A stretch of 39,651 bases of DNA from Gammaproteobacteria bacterium (GTDB taxonomy: Bacteria; Pseudomonadota; Gammaproteobacteria; Steroidobacterales; UBA11654). Where the stretch lies: contig JAPYQN010000001.1 in assembly GCA_029941465.1 (NCBI GenBank), positions 129,708 through 169,358 on the forward strand, given 5' to 3'. How positions within the stretch are numbered: position 1 is the first letter of the stretch; each line of letters starts with the position of its first letter. The translations under genes and the position numbers were made by a program. The notes under the pieces are model-generated. The model was not told the origin of the DNA. It was given only the letters and a program-made list of their open reading frames with translations, and did no database searches. Of this stretch, positions 1-8,925 are shown one piece after another.

Positions 1-28
1 GATACTCTACCAACTGAGCTAAACGCCC
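1..28 (-). tRNA. tRNA, 5' part only (identity unknown)
   Basis: The reverse complement reads GGGCGTTTAGCTCAGTTGG followed by TAGAG. This is a 7-nt acceptor strand, T8-A9, a GCTC D-stem and the D-loop GG pair. The gene runs off the left edge before the anticodon, so the amino acid cannot be assigned. The 5' end could be position 28 or 29. Confidence 0.85.
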
Positions 29-64
29 CAGACTTTAAAATGTAATATTACACTCTTGTCTGGG
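27..64. repeat. Nested inverted repeats upstream of the tRNA
   Basis: A 7-bp perfect inverted repeat, CCCAGAC (27-33) and GTCTGGG (58-64), encloses a 12-bp perfect palindrome, TGTAATATTACA (41-52). The left arm overlaps the first bases of the tRNA gene. On the minus strand the palindrome lies where the tRNA promoter -10 would be (TGTAAT, with TTGAAG about 18 nt upstream). It may therefore be promoter or operator sequence. No regulator is identified. Confidence 0.45.
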
Positions 65-127
65 TAATTTCTTCAACCTATTCAATTCACCAGACAATAG
101 AGACTTAGAGTTATATATAACTAAATA

Positions 128-538
128 CTAATCAATAAAAACTGTGGGTTTTTCATCTTTTTTAGCAGCTCTTATAACTAAAGTCTCAGTACACTGATCA
201 TCACCGAATTTTGGCTCGTCAGCATCAAAACCTCCGTGCTTCCACATTGAAGGTTCAAACCAGTAAGAGCCATCAGAGTAAGTTTTCCATTGACCTGATA
301 CGTTAGAGGTACCTTTCCCACTAAGGATATAAACTAGTGTTCCTACAGGATGATAGTGTTTTTGATTATCACTATCTCCACAATTTTGGTATTTCTCAAC
401 ATACAAGTCCATCTCACCAGCTAAATCAAAGATCTCTGATGATACTAATCCACCGATACCTTGTGGCTCATCATGATGGGCTGCAAATAAGTTAAAACTT
501 AAAATAGTAATAACGACACCTAAAGTTAAATATTTCAT
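128..538 (-). CDS. Small secreted cupin-domain protein
   Basis: The 136-aa product has an N-terminal signal peptide (MKYLTLGVVITILSFNLFA, cleavage near AHHDE) and is probably periplasmic. Residues about 60-115 look like a single-domain cupin: a KHYHPVG motif with paired histidines, then a hydrophobic strand and a glycine turn (YILSGKG), then a second conserved stretch with FEPSMWKHGG. Cupins of this type usually bind one metal through His and Glu. The substrate is unknown. A clear AGGAG lies 7 nt before the ATG. The gene is divergent from the TonB-dependent receptor and shares its 164-bp upstream region, so a link in metal or ligand uptake is possible but unproven. Confidence 0.75.
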   Translation of the reverse strand: MKYLTLGVVITILSFNLFAAHHDEPQGIGGLVSSEIFDLAGEMDLYVEKYQNCGDSDNQKHYHPVGTLVYILSGKGTSNVSGQWKTYSDGSYWFEPSMWKHGGFDADEPKFGDDQCTETLVIRAAKKDEKPTVFID

Positions 539-702
539 TATGTTCTCCTTAATACAATCAATTTTTACAATAACTCTTTATGATCTTATCTGCCATTAGT
601 GTTTTATTATTATCTTTAAAAGTGTTAGTATCTTTTTTAAATTTTTGTACGCTATTGGGCAAACGGATAATTTATAAAATTACAAAAAAAAGAGCAACAA
701 TT

Positions 703-3036
703 ATGAAAAAGCTAACTTTAACTTTCACCGCTATATTAATGACTTCATCGATCTTTGCACAACAAGGTATTGAAGAAATAATTGTTACAGCAAATAAACG
801 TGAACAAACAGTGCAAGATATTCCCATGAATATTTCTGTAATAACATCAAATGATATTACTGAGCGAGGCATATATAACCCCGAAGATTATCTTAGAACT
901 CTTGCGGGCGTTTCAACCCCAGGTGGCGATACATACTATACTATGAGAGGTTTAAACACTGGAACTGCTCAAGTTAATTCAGGCACCTCAAATACCTTTA
1001 TGAATGAAATATCTATGGGTATAACAAATATCTATGATGTTGAACGAATTGAGATCTTAAGAGGCCCTCAAGGGACTTTATACGGTTCTAACGCTGTTGG
1101 TGGAACAATTAGATATATCACAAATATGCCAAATTTTGATGGGCTTGAAGGTAATATTGCACTTGAATATTCAGATAAAAAGCTTGCTGAAGATTCAGGA
1201 TACGCCTATAACGCTATGGTTAATTTTCCAATCTCGGACACAATGGCGATGCGAGCTGTGGTTACTTCTGGGAAAAACCCTGGAATTTATCAAAACATTG
1301 CAACAAATCGACACGATATTGGCAATCAAGAAGATGATGAATACAGAGTAATGTTCAGATATGCAGACGGTCCCCTTGATCTTAACCTTATGGTAATGAA
1401 AAGAGAACGTTTTGACTGGGGTCAAAAAGAAAAAGGAAATGCTGACAAACCAGGGACTGCAGATATTGTTGATCCAAATTGTACCTATGACGACGCTTGG
1501 TATTATGGAGACACCTGTACAAGAGTCTATGCAACAGCTGGAGGAGATTTGACTGGCTATGATCCAGAACTAGCCTTTTATTCCTTCACTGATGAAACCG
1601 ATGATAATGAATCTACAACTGTGTCTTTAACTGCAGAATATGACTTTGGTGCTTTTACCGCCATGCTAGTGCTAGCGGACTATGACTTTAAAGATAGAGG
1701 TACATCTGACTGGTCAAGAATTGACACAGACGACCTTTTTCCTGATCCTCTTTATTACACTGGCGATTCTGAACGACAAACCCAAGAACTAAGACTCACC
1801 TCAAAAGGAGACGGGGCCATACAATGGACTCTTGGATATTTCAACACTGAATATGAGTCTGCTCCAAATAGCGTATTGGAATGGGAAGTAACAAATGCTG
1901 ATGGACTTGATTATCTTGGTTATATGGGTTTCTCATCACATAATGGTGGTTATGATCCTTCATCCTATGTTTCACCTTATGGTGATACATCATATAATGG
2001 CAACACTGGTCTCTTAGTCTATGGAAGTTATAGTTACTATGACTACGCAGAAGAACAAGCTTTCTACGGTTCTGTTGATTACACCGTGGGAGATTGGACA
2101 TTTACCTTAGGCATGAGGGACTTTGAATTAGCAGATGGGTTTAAATCCTCTGAATACGGAGTCTTCTATGAAGATCCTGACAACACAGGTTGCGATGGAA
2201 CTGAAGCTGTGGGTGTTACCTGTTCTGAGGAAAATGGTTCAGAATCAGATAATCGTTTCAAATACACAGTTACCTATGAAGTGAATGATGATTTGACTGT
2301 GTTTGCAGTCTCATCTGTTGGTTACAGATCAGGTGGTAATAATGCCGCTCTTCCTTACTTTTGTTCTAGTGATCCAGAAGCAGCTGGGTTTGAGAGACGT
2401 TACAAGTCTGATGAAGCAGAGAACACAGAAATTGGATTCAAAGCCAGAGGCGATGGATACAGCTTGAATGCAACATATTTCTGGATAGATTGGACTGGAA
2501 TTCAAGTCACTGTCAGACCTGCCTGTGGATGGAGCTTTACCTACAATGGTGGAGAAGCTGAAACATCAGGTTTAGAACTAGATTTCTCTATAAATCTAAC
2601 AGATACCCTTGCATTAGATTTCGCAGGAAGTTTTATCAGTGCTGAAATTGCTAATGATATTGCATCACTTAGTGCAGTTGCAGGCGATCGTCTACCTAAT
2701 ATTGCTGAAGAACAAATAGCTGTTGGGCTTTCATACTCATTTAATCTGGCATCACGACCTTCGTTTGCAAGAGTTGATATGAACTATTACGGAGATAGTT
2801 TTGCTACATTTAAAATGAGTGATGAAGACATGTCACCAAGTTACACTCAACTTAATCTTAACGTAGGTGTTGATCTGGATGAACAATCAAGGCTTCAACT
2901 CTCTATTAATAACTTAACGGATGTAAGAACTGAAGCATTTAGATTTTCAGCTGAATCACCAGGTTATAGAGCTAGAAACTATCTACAATGGATACCACCT
3001 AGAACCATAGGGATAACGTATTCAAGAAGCTTCTAG
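703..3036 (+). CDS. TonB-dependent outer-membrane receptor
   Basis: The TonB-dependent transporter is 777 aa when started at 703. The ORF track start at 580 adds 41 residues ahead of an obvious signal peptide (MKKLTLTFTAILMTSSIFA), so 703 is preferred; AGAG lies upstream. After cleavage comes a TonB box-like EEIIVTA. The plug domain follows at about residues 30-160, including the conserved IEILRGPQGTLYG and GGTIRYIT. The rest is a beta-barrel, ending in a strand with terminal Phe (GITYSRSF) as expected for BAM recognition. The sequence does not identify the ligand. The divergent cupin is its only close partner, and transcription ends at the hairpin at 3061. Confidence 0.95.
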   Translation: MKKLTLTFTAILMTSSIFAQQGIEEIIVTANKREQTVQDIPMNISVITSNDITERGIYNPEDYLRTLAGVSTPGGDTYYTMRGLNTGTAQVNSGTSNTFMNEISMGITNIYDVERIEILRGPQGTLYGSNAVGGTIRYITNMPNFDGLEGNIALEYSDKKLAEDSGYAYNAMVNFPISDTMAMRAVVTSGKNPGIYQNIATNRHDIGNQEDDEYRVMFRYADGPLDLNLMVMKRERFDWGQKEKGNADKPGTADIVDPNCTYDDAWYYGDTCTRVYATAGGDLTGYDPELAFYSFTDETDDNESTTVSLTAEYDFGAFTAMLVLADYDFKDRGTSDWSRIDTDDLFPDPLYYTGDSERQTQELRLTSKGDGAIQWTLGYFNTEYESAPNSVLEWEVTNADGLDYLGYMGFSSHNGGYDPSSYVSPYGDTSYNGNTGLLVYGSYSYYDYAEEQAFYGSVDYTVGDWTFTLGMRDFELADGFKSSEYGVFYEDPDNTGCDGTEAVGVTCSEENGSESDNRFKYTVTYEVNDDLTVFAVSSVGYRSGGNNAALPYFCSSDPEAAGFERRYKSDEAENTEIGFKARGDGYSLNATYFWIDWTGIQVTVRPACGWSFTYNGGEAETSGLELDFSINLTDTLALDFAGSFISAEIANDIASLSAVAGDRLPNIAEEQIAVGLSYSFNLASRPSFARVDMNYYGDSFATFKMSDEDMSPSYTQLNLNVGVDLDEQSRLQLSINNLTDVRTEAFRFSAESPGYRARNYLQWIPPRTIGITYSRSF

Positions 3037-3056
3037 ATTTTCTATTAAGGTAATAT

Positions 3057-3087
3057 AAAAAAGCCCATTTCATAATGGGCTTTTTTT
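3057..3087. terminator. Bidirectional Rho-independent terminator
   Basis: The 9-bp stem AAGCCCATT/AATGGGCTT has a TCAT loop, with a T-run on the plus strand and an A-run upstream that becomes a U-run on the minus strand. It lies between two convergent genes, the TonB receptor and the amidohydrolase, and should terminate both. Confidence 0.9.
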
Positions 3088-4345
3088 ATTGTTTGATAAC
3101 AATTCCGTTATTCATCACGAATTCAACAGCTTCAAGACTTGTAATATCCTCAAGAGGATTGCCTTTTACACCTATAATATCTGCTTCAAAAGATTCTTTA
3201 ATTTTACCTATATTAGGTACCCCAAAAAGACTTGCAGTATTTATTGTGGCTGCTTGTATTGCTTGTAATGGAGTCATTCCCCATCGGACCATATACTTAA
3301 ATTGGCGTGCATTTTTACCATGGGGGTAAATCCCAGCATCAGTAGCAAACACTATCTTTGCATTAGCTTTAACTGCTTTCTGAAAATTTTCTCTTTGTTT
3401 TTTACCCACTTGTCGCTCTTTATTTAATGAATACTCAGGAATACCTTGTTTAGCCCCTTCACCTAGAATGAAATCAGAAACATATACATCCATTGATAGG
3501 AATACTCCTTTTGTCTTAGCTAATTCGATTGTTTCTTCGTCGATTAAGCTTGCGTGTTCAACAGAATCAACGCCAGCGAGTATTGCTGCCTTGATCCCAT
3601 CAAGGCCATGAGCATGAGCAGCAACTTTCATATCTCTATTGTGTGCCTCATCAACAATAGCTTCCATTTCATCAGCCGTGTACTGAGTTGTTCCTAAATT
3701 TGTGTTCTTTGACAGCACTCCTCCGGTAGCACAAAACTTTATTAAATCAGCTCCGTATTTTCTATTTTCTCTCACCTTCTTCCTTATCTCCCATGGGCCG
3801 TCAGCGACACCGTCATCTCCGTGTTTGAAATCATAGGGTAGGGTATTATTATCACAGTGCCCACCTGTAATACCCAAAGGAGGTCCAGAGACAAGTAGTG
3901 TTGGCCCCAAGACTGCTAGCTTAGCAATTGCTTGTTTTAAGGCGACATCAGAATAGTTACTAGCTCCCACATTCCTAACTGTTGTAAAACCTGCCATAAG
4001 AGTATCTTGGGCATTCTTGACACCATATATTGTTGACAAATAAGACGACTCAGATAGTCTCTCCATACCCTTAAGTTCAGTGTTGCCAATTAAATGAACA
4101 TGAGCATCCATCAAACCTGGAAGCAAGGTTAAATCCGGTAGATTAATTACCTTGAGATCCTCTGAGGCTTTAAAAGAATTAGAGATAGCCATGATTTTGC
4201 CATCGGTAACCAAGACTTTTGATTGAATTAATTTACCTGTTTCAACATCTAAGATTTGTTTAGGATTAAGTAGATAGCTATCAGCAGATCCAATGATAGG
4301 TATAGCTGTAATTAAAAAACTTATTAGACATATTAGTGCTCTCAT
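3086..4345 (-). CDS. Secreted metal-dependent amidohydrolase (imidazolonepropionase/prolidase-like)
   Basis: The 419-aa protein has a signal peptide (MRALICLISFLITAIPIIGSA) and an amidohydrolase TIM-barrel. Metal-binding signatures are visible: LPGLMDAHVHLIG (HxH), LIKFCATGG with the Lys likely to be carboxylated, AAHAHG, a VEHASL histidine, and ATDAGIYPHG with the catalytic Asp. This pattern fits the imidazolonepropionase-like/Xaa-Pro dipeptidase branch of periplasmic amidohydrolases. The exact substrate (dipeptide, lactone or amide) cannot be read from sequence. It is the last gene of a minus-strand run, 36 nt after the amidase, and ends at the shared terminator. Confidence 0.88.
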   Translation of the reverse strand: MRALICLISFLITAIPIIGSADSYLLNPKQILDVETGKLIQSKVLVTDGKIMAISNSFKASEDLKVINLPDLTLLPGLMDAHVHLIGNTELKGMERLSESSYLSTIYGVKNAQDTLMAGFTTVRNVGASNYSDVALKQAIAKLAVLGPTLLVSGPPLGITGGHCDNNTLPYDFKHGDDGVADGPWEIRKKVRENRKYGADLIKFCATGGVLSKNTNLGTTQYTADEMEAIVDEAHNRDMKVAAHAHGLDGIKAAILAGVDSVEHASLIDEETIELAKTKGVFLSMDVYVSDFILGEGAKQGIPEYSLNKERQVGKKQRENFQKAVKANAKIVFATDAGIYPHGKNARQFKYMVRWGMTPLQAIQAATINTASLFGVPNIGKIKESFEADIIGVKGNPLEDITSLEAVEFVMNNGIVIKQ

Positions 4346-4381
4346 TATTTTGCCTCGAATTATTTGTGTAGTTGATATGGG

Positions 4382-5326
4382 TTAATCATTAGAACATATT
4401 ATATTCATATCCTTGTCCAATGATTTTGGAAAATACCTCTCAAGTAATGACCATAACGTTGCAGCGGTAGCAATATCAGCAATACCATCGCTTTTCCATG
4501 GCCTAAAGTGTTGTTGAAAGGCTCTGATAACATAAAAACTTTGCTTATCCATAGTTGATGTAATATCTATGTTATAACCGTAACGTTTTAAGCCGCATTG
4601 AATCTGTTGAATTGATGGTGCTTCATTATTGTTAAATTCACGCCAGTATCTGTCTAGTGTTGGATTATCGTACCAAGCACCAATCCCATTTTGGTGCAAC
4701 AACTGCCAGGGAAATTTAGGCCCTGGGTCAGATTTTCTTTCAGGAGCAATATCTGAGTGTCCAAATATATAAGTGGGTTTAATTTCCTCATTTGCATCTA
4801 TTATTTGCTTAACTAGTTTAATCAATAGTTTTATTTGTAATGGATCATAATCATAAAAACTGCATATGTAATTTGATGCGTAATCAAGATTTTTATTTTG
4901 GTCTTCATAAAAACATTCTGAGGTATTAACCAATTCAATTCCTATGGATTGGTCATTAATATTAGTTCGCTGCTCCCATTGACTCTCTCCTGCATGCCAC
5001 GCTCTATCATTTTCATTGACGAGTTGGTAAACCAGTAAATTATCTTCAGGGTAACTCTTGTCTTTACTTTCGGGTATTAAGTAATGTGAACTGACACCGT
5101 ACTGTGGTTTAGTCAGAACTTTCAATGAGTTTTCCCAATCAAGAGAGGTGTAGTGAATGACTATAAACCTAACTCTGGTACTAAAATTATCAGACTGATA
5201 TTCATCAATTGTAACAAGCTCTATATCCTTACTTACAAGGTTATTTTCACTGCTCCAATTAGCGGTTGAATAAACAGTAGAGATTATTAAGAAAATAATT
5301 AAGAGAGAAATATTTTTATAATTCAT
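4382..5326 (-). CDS. N-acetylmuramoyl-L-alanine amidase, AmiD-like, with PG-binding domain
   Basis: The 314-aa protein has an N-terminal hydrophobic export segment but no lipobox Cys near the cleavage site, unlike E. coli AmiD. Residues about 50-210 form an Amidase_2 domain. Its zinc ligands are seen in RFIVIHYTS (first His) and FGHSDIAPERKSDPGP (His and Asp), and WHAG and IGIELVN are also typical. Residues about 225-300 resemble a PG_binding_1 helical bundle. It probably cleaves the muramoyl-L-Ala bond in murein or anhydro-muropeptides in the periplasm. Only 9 nt separate it from the upstream M50 protease gene, which indicates one transcript. Confidence 0.88.
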   Translation of the reverse strand: MNYKNISLLIIFLIISTVYSTANWSSENNLVSKDIELVTIDEYQSDNFSTRVRFIVIHYTSLDWENSLKVLTKPQYGVSSHYLIPESKDKSYPEDNLLVYQLVNENDRAWHAGESQWEQRTNINDQSIGIELVNTSECFYEDQNKNLDYASNYICSFYDYDPLQIKLLIKLVKQIIDANEEIKPTYIFGHSDIAPERKSDPGPKFPWQLLHQNGIGAWYDNPTLDRYWREFNNNEAPSIQQIQCGLKRYGYNIDITSTMDKQSFYVIRAFQQHFRPWKSDGIADIATAATLWSLLERYFPKSLDKDMNIICSND

Positions 5327-5335
5327 TAAATTCTT

Positions 5336-5977
5336 CTACATCAACACTGAGGTTACATATTGAACCATTTCGAATATTGGCTTAAGCAATCCAAAAAACA
5401 AAAGACCTAATACTATAAAAATTCCAAAGGGCTCGATGGTATCTATTAACCGTCCATATTTCTCATTGACCAATGATCGCAATACTCGACCACCGTCTAA
5501 TGGTGGTATTGGAAGTAAATTAAATATCATTAAAACTAGGTTAATAAAAATACCAGTTTGACACATAAGAAAAATGAATTGATCTAAAACACTAGGTGCT
5601 GAAGAAGTGCTGATCATAAGGCTGAATAACAACCAAAGTAAAGACCATAACAGAGTCATAAATAAATTAGACAATGGACCAGCCAAGGCCACAAAGAACA
5701 TTGCTCTTCTTGGTCTTAAAAAATTATTAGGATTAATGGGTACTGGTTTTGCCCAGCCAAACACCAAACCCCCTAAATAAACTAATAGCGCTGGAAGAAT
5801 AATGGTTCCAACTGGGTCAATATGTGCAATTGGATTAAGAGTTAGCCGCCCTTGACGATAAGCCGTAGAGTCACCAAATCCTTTAGCAACATACCCATGA
5901 GCTACCTCATGAACTGTAATAGCAAATACTAGAGGTACTATAATAGCTATTATTTGCAAAATAATTTCTATCGACAT
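5336..5977 (-). CDS. Site-2 protease family (M50) membrane metalloprotease
   Basis: The 213-aa, very hydrophobic protein has about five membrane segments. The zinc motif HEVAH lies in the first (residues about 22-30) and the third ligand in NLLPIPPLDGGRVL near residue 160. This is the compact S2P subfamily without PDZ or CBS domains (YwhC-like), distinct from RseP. It should cleave a transmembrane segment within the membrane, but the substrate is unknown. The start lies 6 nt after the stop of the desaturase-like gene, so it is co-transcribed with it. Confidence 0.9.
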   Translation of the reverse strand: MSIEIILQIIAIIVPLVFAITVHEVAHGYVAKGFGDSTAYRQGRLTLNPIAHIDPVGTIILPALLVYLGGLVFGWAKPVPINPNNFLRPRRAMFFVALAGPLSNLFMTLLWSLLWLLFSLMISTSSAPSVLDQFIFLMCQTGIFINLVLMIFNLLPIPPLDGGRVLRSLVNEKYGRLIDTIEPFGIFIVLGLLFFGLLKPIFEMVQYVTSVLM

Positions 5978-5983
5978 AAAGAT

Positions 5984-7222
5984 TTATTGTGTCAACGGGT
6001 ATTGTTTATTTATTGGCAGTAAGATTGCAATAAAAACAACACTAAATAACGACTGATAAAAGAATATTTTTGAAGCCAATAAATTGGGATCAATCACACC
6101 ATATATAAACATCAATGCGGTTATTAATGATCTGATGAGTTCAATTTGGTATCCCCATTTCTTATTCTCAATAATGTTTGTAACTAGAGTAGTGGAAATT
6201 ATAAGCATCGTGGCTAATAAAAGAGTCTGCAGGTAAGGTTGATCAGCTATTGTGAAAATAATTACTGTTGAAATAGAGCTATTAATAACAAATTGCAAGG
6301 AAGTAAAAATCTTCGATACTTTATCAACTTCAGGGTTAAACTTAACAAAATTATCTAAATCATTTGATGTGTGTGGAAATTTTTCATACACATCTTCAGG
6401 TCTCCATCCAGTGCTAGAAAACCAAACTTTAATTTTATTTCTCAGTGATTTAGTATGAATGGTATCTCTGATCATTTGATGATAAATTTCTAAATTTGCC
6501 CAAATAGGGTTCCAACTTTTAAGAGGTTTTACAGTTCCATATATAGGTTTCAAATAATCTCTTTCAGGAATAAATGTGCCAAATAATCGATCCCAAATAA
6601 TAAAAACACCCCCATAATTTGCATCAATATATTCAGGATTTTGTGCGTGATGTATCCTATGATTTGATGGTGTTATAAATATTTGCTCTAAAATACCCAA
6701 TGATCTTATATGCTCAGTGTGAACCCAAAATTGATAAAGTAAATTGATAGCCGCGACAGTGAAAAAGACTTCGCCAGGTATTCCAACCATAAATAAAGGG
6801 ACATAGAATATCCACTTCCAGATCCACCCAGAACTTGTCTGCCTTAATGCGGTACTTAAGTTAAACTCTTCACCTTGATGATGAACAACATGTGATGCCC
6901 ATAGCACTTTTACTTCATGGCTCATCCTATGCATCCAATAATAACAAAGATCATAAAAAAGAAAGGCTATCACCCATGTAATCCAACTACCCTTTGGCAT
7001 TAATTGCATGTTGAGATTGGTTGCGACGTAAGTCCAAACTATACCTTGAACTCCTAAATTCAAGAGAGGAGGGAGTCGACTGATTAAGCCTAAAGATATT
7101 GCAGCAATGGAATCATTTAATCGATAATTATTTGTGCCCTTAATAAGACCAAAAAGAAATTCAATACCGATCATTGCAAAGAAGACCGGAACGGCATAAG
7201 TAATGTATATTGAACTGTCCAT
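5984..7222 (-). CDS. Sterol desaturase / fatty acid hydroxylase family protein
   Basis: The 412-aa membrane protein has the di-iron histidine clusters of the fatty acid hydroxylase superfamily: HRMSHE, HVVHHQ, HTEH and NHRIHH, in that order between residues about 98 and 195. The C-terminal third (about 310-410) adds hydrophobic segments beyond the catalytic domain. Members oxidise lipid or sterol acyl chains using O2 and an electron donor. Bacterial homologues often act on membrane lipids, carotenoids or alkylglycerols, so the substrate stays open. It lies between the MBL/Nudix pair and the M50 protease on the same strand. Confidence 0.88.
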   Translation of the reverse strand: MDSSIYITYAVPVFFAMIGIEFLFGLIKGTNNYRLNDSIAAISLGLISRLPPLLNLGVQGIVWTYVATNLNMQLMPKGSWITWVIAFLFYDLCYYWMHRMSHEVKVLWASHVVHHQGEEFNLSTALRQTSSGWIWKWIFYVPLFMVGIPGEVFFTVAAINLLYQFWVHTEHIRSLGILEQIFITPSNHRIHHAQNPEYIDANYGGVFIIWDRLFGTFIPERDYLKPIYGTVKPLKSWNPIWANLEIYHQMIRDTIHTKSLRNKIKVWFSSTGWRPEDVYEKFPHTSNDLDNFVKFNPEVDKVSKIFTSLQFVINSSISTVIIFTIADQPYLQTLLLATMLIISTTLVTNIIENKKWGYQIELIRSLITALMFIYGVIDPNLLASKIFFYQSLFSVVFIAILLPINKQYPLTQ

Positions 7223-7259
7223 AGCTTAGTGTTTAAAAGATACCATATGATTAATCACA

Positions 7260-8075
7260 TTATTCTACTACAGAATACAGTTGTCTATTTTTAGCAACTT
7301 TTTTATTCTCATTGAGTTTAATTAGATGAGCCTCCAGTGACCACTTAGCTATAGGATGAAGAATAGCTGAAACATCATCATAAACCTCGATGATGAGTTC
7401 ATCGATAGTACTCGGACCAATTTTATTGAGCTTCTCAAGGACTTTTCTCTCTCTCCCTAATCTATGCTCTATAGTGGCATCAATAATCTTAATTGGATCG
7501 TGAATCAGCTCTCCATGTCCTGGGGCAATTTTACTAATGTTATATTCTCTCAGTAAATTAAGTGAGTGAAGGTATTCAGTCATGTTTCCATCAGGTGGAG
7601 CTATAACCACTGTTGATCCTTGCATGATGTGATCACCTGTAAATAAAATATTTTCTTCTTTAAGCAAATAACACAAGTGATTAGAAGCATGGCCGGGTGT
7701 GTGTATAACTTCCAATGTGTATTCGTTCGTCTGAATAAAATCACCGTGAGAGATTTCCTGATCAATATCAATAGGCTCATCTCTTTCTAGAGACGATTCA
7801 GTAGTTAATCCTAAGATAGGAACACCTAGTTTTTCTTTCAAGATGCTAGCACCAGGTGAATGATCAGGGTGCGTGTGGGTAATTATAATCTGTTTCAGAT
7901 AACTTCCCGAAATGGAAATAAGATCATCAATATGATCAATCAGTGCTGGCCCTGGGTCAATAATTGATATTTCTTGATCTCCCAGAAGGTAAGAATTAGT
8001 CCCTGGGCCAGTAAACATATTAGAATTACTTGCAGTTATGCGTCTGACTACGGGTGATAATCTAATGGTTTTCAT
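7260..8075 (-). CDS. MBL-fold metallo-hydrolase (LACTB2-like)
   Basis: The metallo-beta-lactamase fold protein is 271 aa when started at 8075. The track start at 8153 would add 26 residues lying inside the Nudix gene. From 8075 (MKTIRLSP) the overlap is only 14 nt, a normal translational coupling. Motifs are HTHPDHSPG (HxHxDH), TPGHASNHLCY, TGDHIMQGS and PGHGE, the full zinc-ligand set. A C-terminal winged-helix-like tail (about 210-270) is typical of LACTB2-type enzymes, which include RNA- and thioester-hydrolysing members. The real substrate is undetermined. Confidence 0.88.
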   Translation of the reverse strand: MKTIRLSPVVRRITASNSNMFTGPGTNSYLLGDQEISIIDPGPALIDHIDDLISISGSYLKQIIITHTHPDHSPGASILKEKLGVPILGLTTESSLERDEPIDIDQEISHGDFIQTNEYTLEVIHTPGHASNHLCYLLKEENILFTGDHIMQGSTVVIAPPDGNMTEYLHSLNLLREYNISKIAPGHGELIHDPIKIIDATIEHRLGRERKVLEKLNKIGPSTIDELIIEVYDDVSAILHPIAKWSLEAHLIKLNENKKVAKNRQLYSVVE

Positions 8076-8904
8076 AACCAGTATCTCCAGGTAACAGACC
8101 CACAAGTTTACCTTTTTCGAAAAAAAACTTTGGTTCAATAGTAAGAATATCACTTGGGAGTATCGATTCCTTATCTTCCAATATTGATAAAGTTGACGGG
8201 TAGCCTGCTATTGCTTCTAAATTTTTTATGGTGGGCATAATGATTGGGAAAGTACCTTGTTTATAGTCATTAAGGGCTTTTTCAATTTTAATCCATAAAC
8301 TATCGACAGCTTCATAACCGTCATGAATTGCTTCTTGATCATTAGATATACTAGTAATAAAGAACCTTGTACTGTATCTACGACTTTCAATTTTAGGAGT
8401 GACCCAATGAGACAAATAAAGAATTCTATCTATAGCTAGTCGTAAATTTAATTTTTTTAGTATTTCTATAAAAAATATACTGTCATCATTTAGCTGGCGT
8501 CTTAAATCATTTAATATAATTTTTTCACCCAAACTTGGCTTAAATAAATGTCCATTCTCTCTATAGGCTAACAGGATCCCAGATTCTTCAAAACATTCTC
8601 TGACACATGCGACCCAATAACCCAATCCCCCTTCATTGAGATTCAATATGCTTGATGCCTCTTTATCATCTAAGCCCTGACAATAATCTAAAATATTATT
8701 TTTTGAGTCTTCATTATCGACTTTTCCACCTGGGAAAACCCAGGCTCCCCCAAAATTAGATTTGTTAGCCCTTTTAATCATAAATACTTCAGCAACGCTA
8801 TTTGCATCCCTAATCAATATAATTGTTGCTGCTGACTCCAGTTTACTTTTAGGAGAATCTGAATCAGCAAACCGATGATTGATACTATATTTGCTATTAT
8901 TCAT
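8062..8904 (-). CDS. Nudix hydrolase with split Nudix box (NUDT19/RP2p-like)
   Basis: The 280-aa Nudix-fold protein has its box divided. GGKVDNE (residues 59-65) supplies the first half and VRECFEESGILL (101-112) the REUxEExGU half. They are separated by about 36 residues instead of the usual 7. Split boxes are known in the NUDT19/RP2p group, which hydrolyse CoA derivatives, so a CoA or acyl-CoA diphosphatase role is a reasonable inference only. The 3' end overlaps the MBL-fold gene by 14 nt, and the start lies 21 nt after the flavin hydroxylase stop. Confidence 0.85.
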   Translation of the reverse strand: MNNSKYSINHRFADSDSPKSKLESAATIILIRDANSVAEVFMIKRANKSNFGGAWVFPGGKVDNEDSKNNILDYCQGLDDKEASSILNLNEGGLGYWVACVRECFEESGILLAYRENGHLFKPSLGEKIILNDLRRQLNDDSIFFIEILKKLNLRLAIDRILYLSHWVTPKIESRRYSTRFFITSISNDQEAIHDGYEAVDSLWIKIEKALNDYKQGTFPIIMPTIKNLEAIAGYPSTLSILEDKESILPSDILTIEPKFFFEKGKLVGLLPGDTGYENH

Positions 8905-8925
8905 AGACTATATGCTGTTATAGAA

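Noticed and set aside
580-702. N-terminal extension of the TonB-dependent receptor ORF
   Set aside because: It places 41 extra residues before an obvious signal peptide, while the ATG at 703 has a better context.
1841-2101. Minus-strand His/Arg-rich ORF inside the TonB receptor, and other track ORFs within large genes
   Set aside because: They are shadows of well-supported genes with no family signature or start context.
8076-8153. N-terminal extension of the MBL-fold ORF
   Set aside because: It lies inside the Nudix coding sequence and does not match the MBL N-terminus; the start at 8075 is more consistent.
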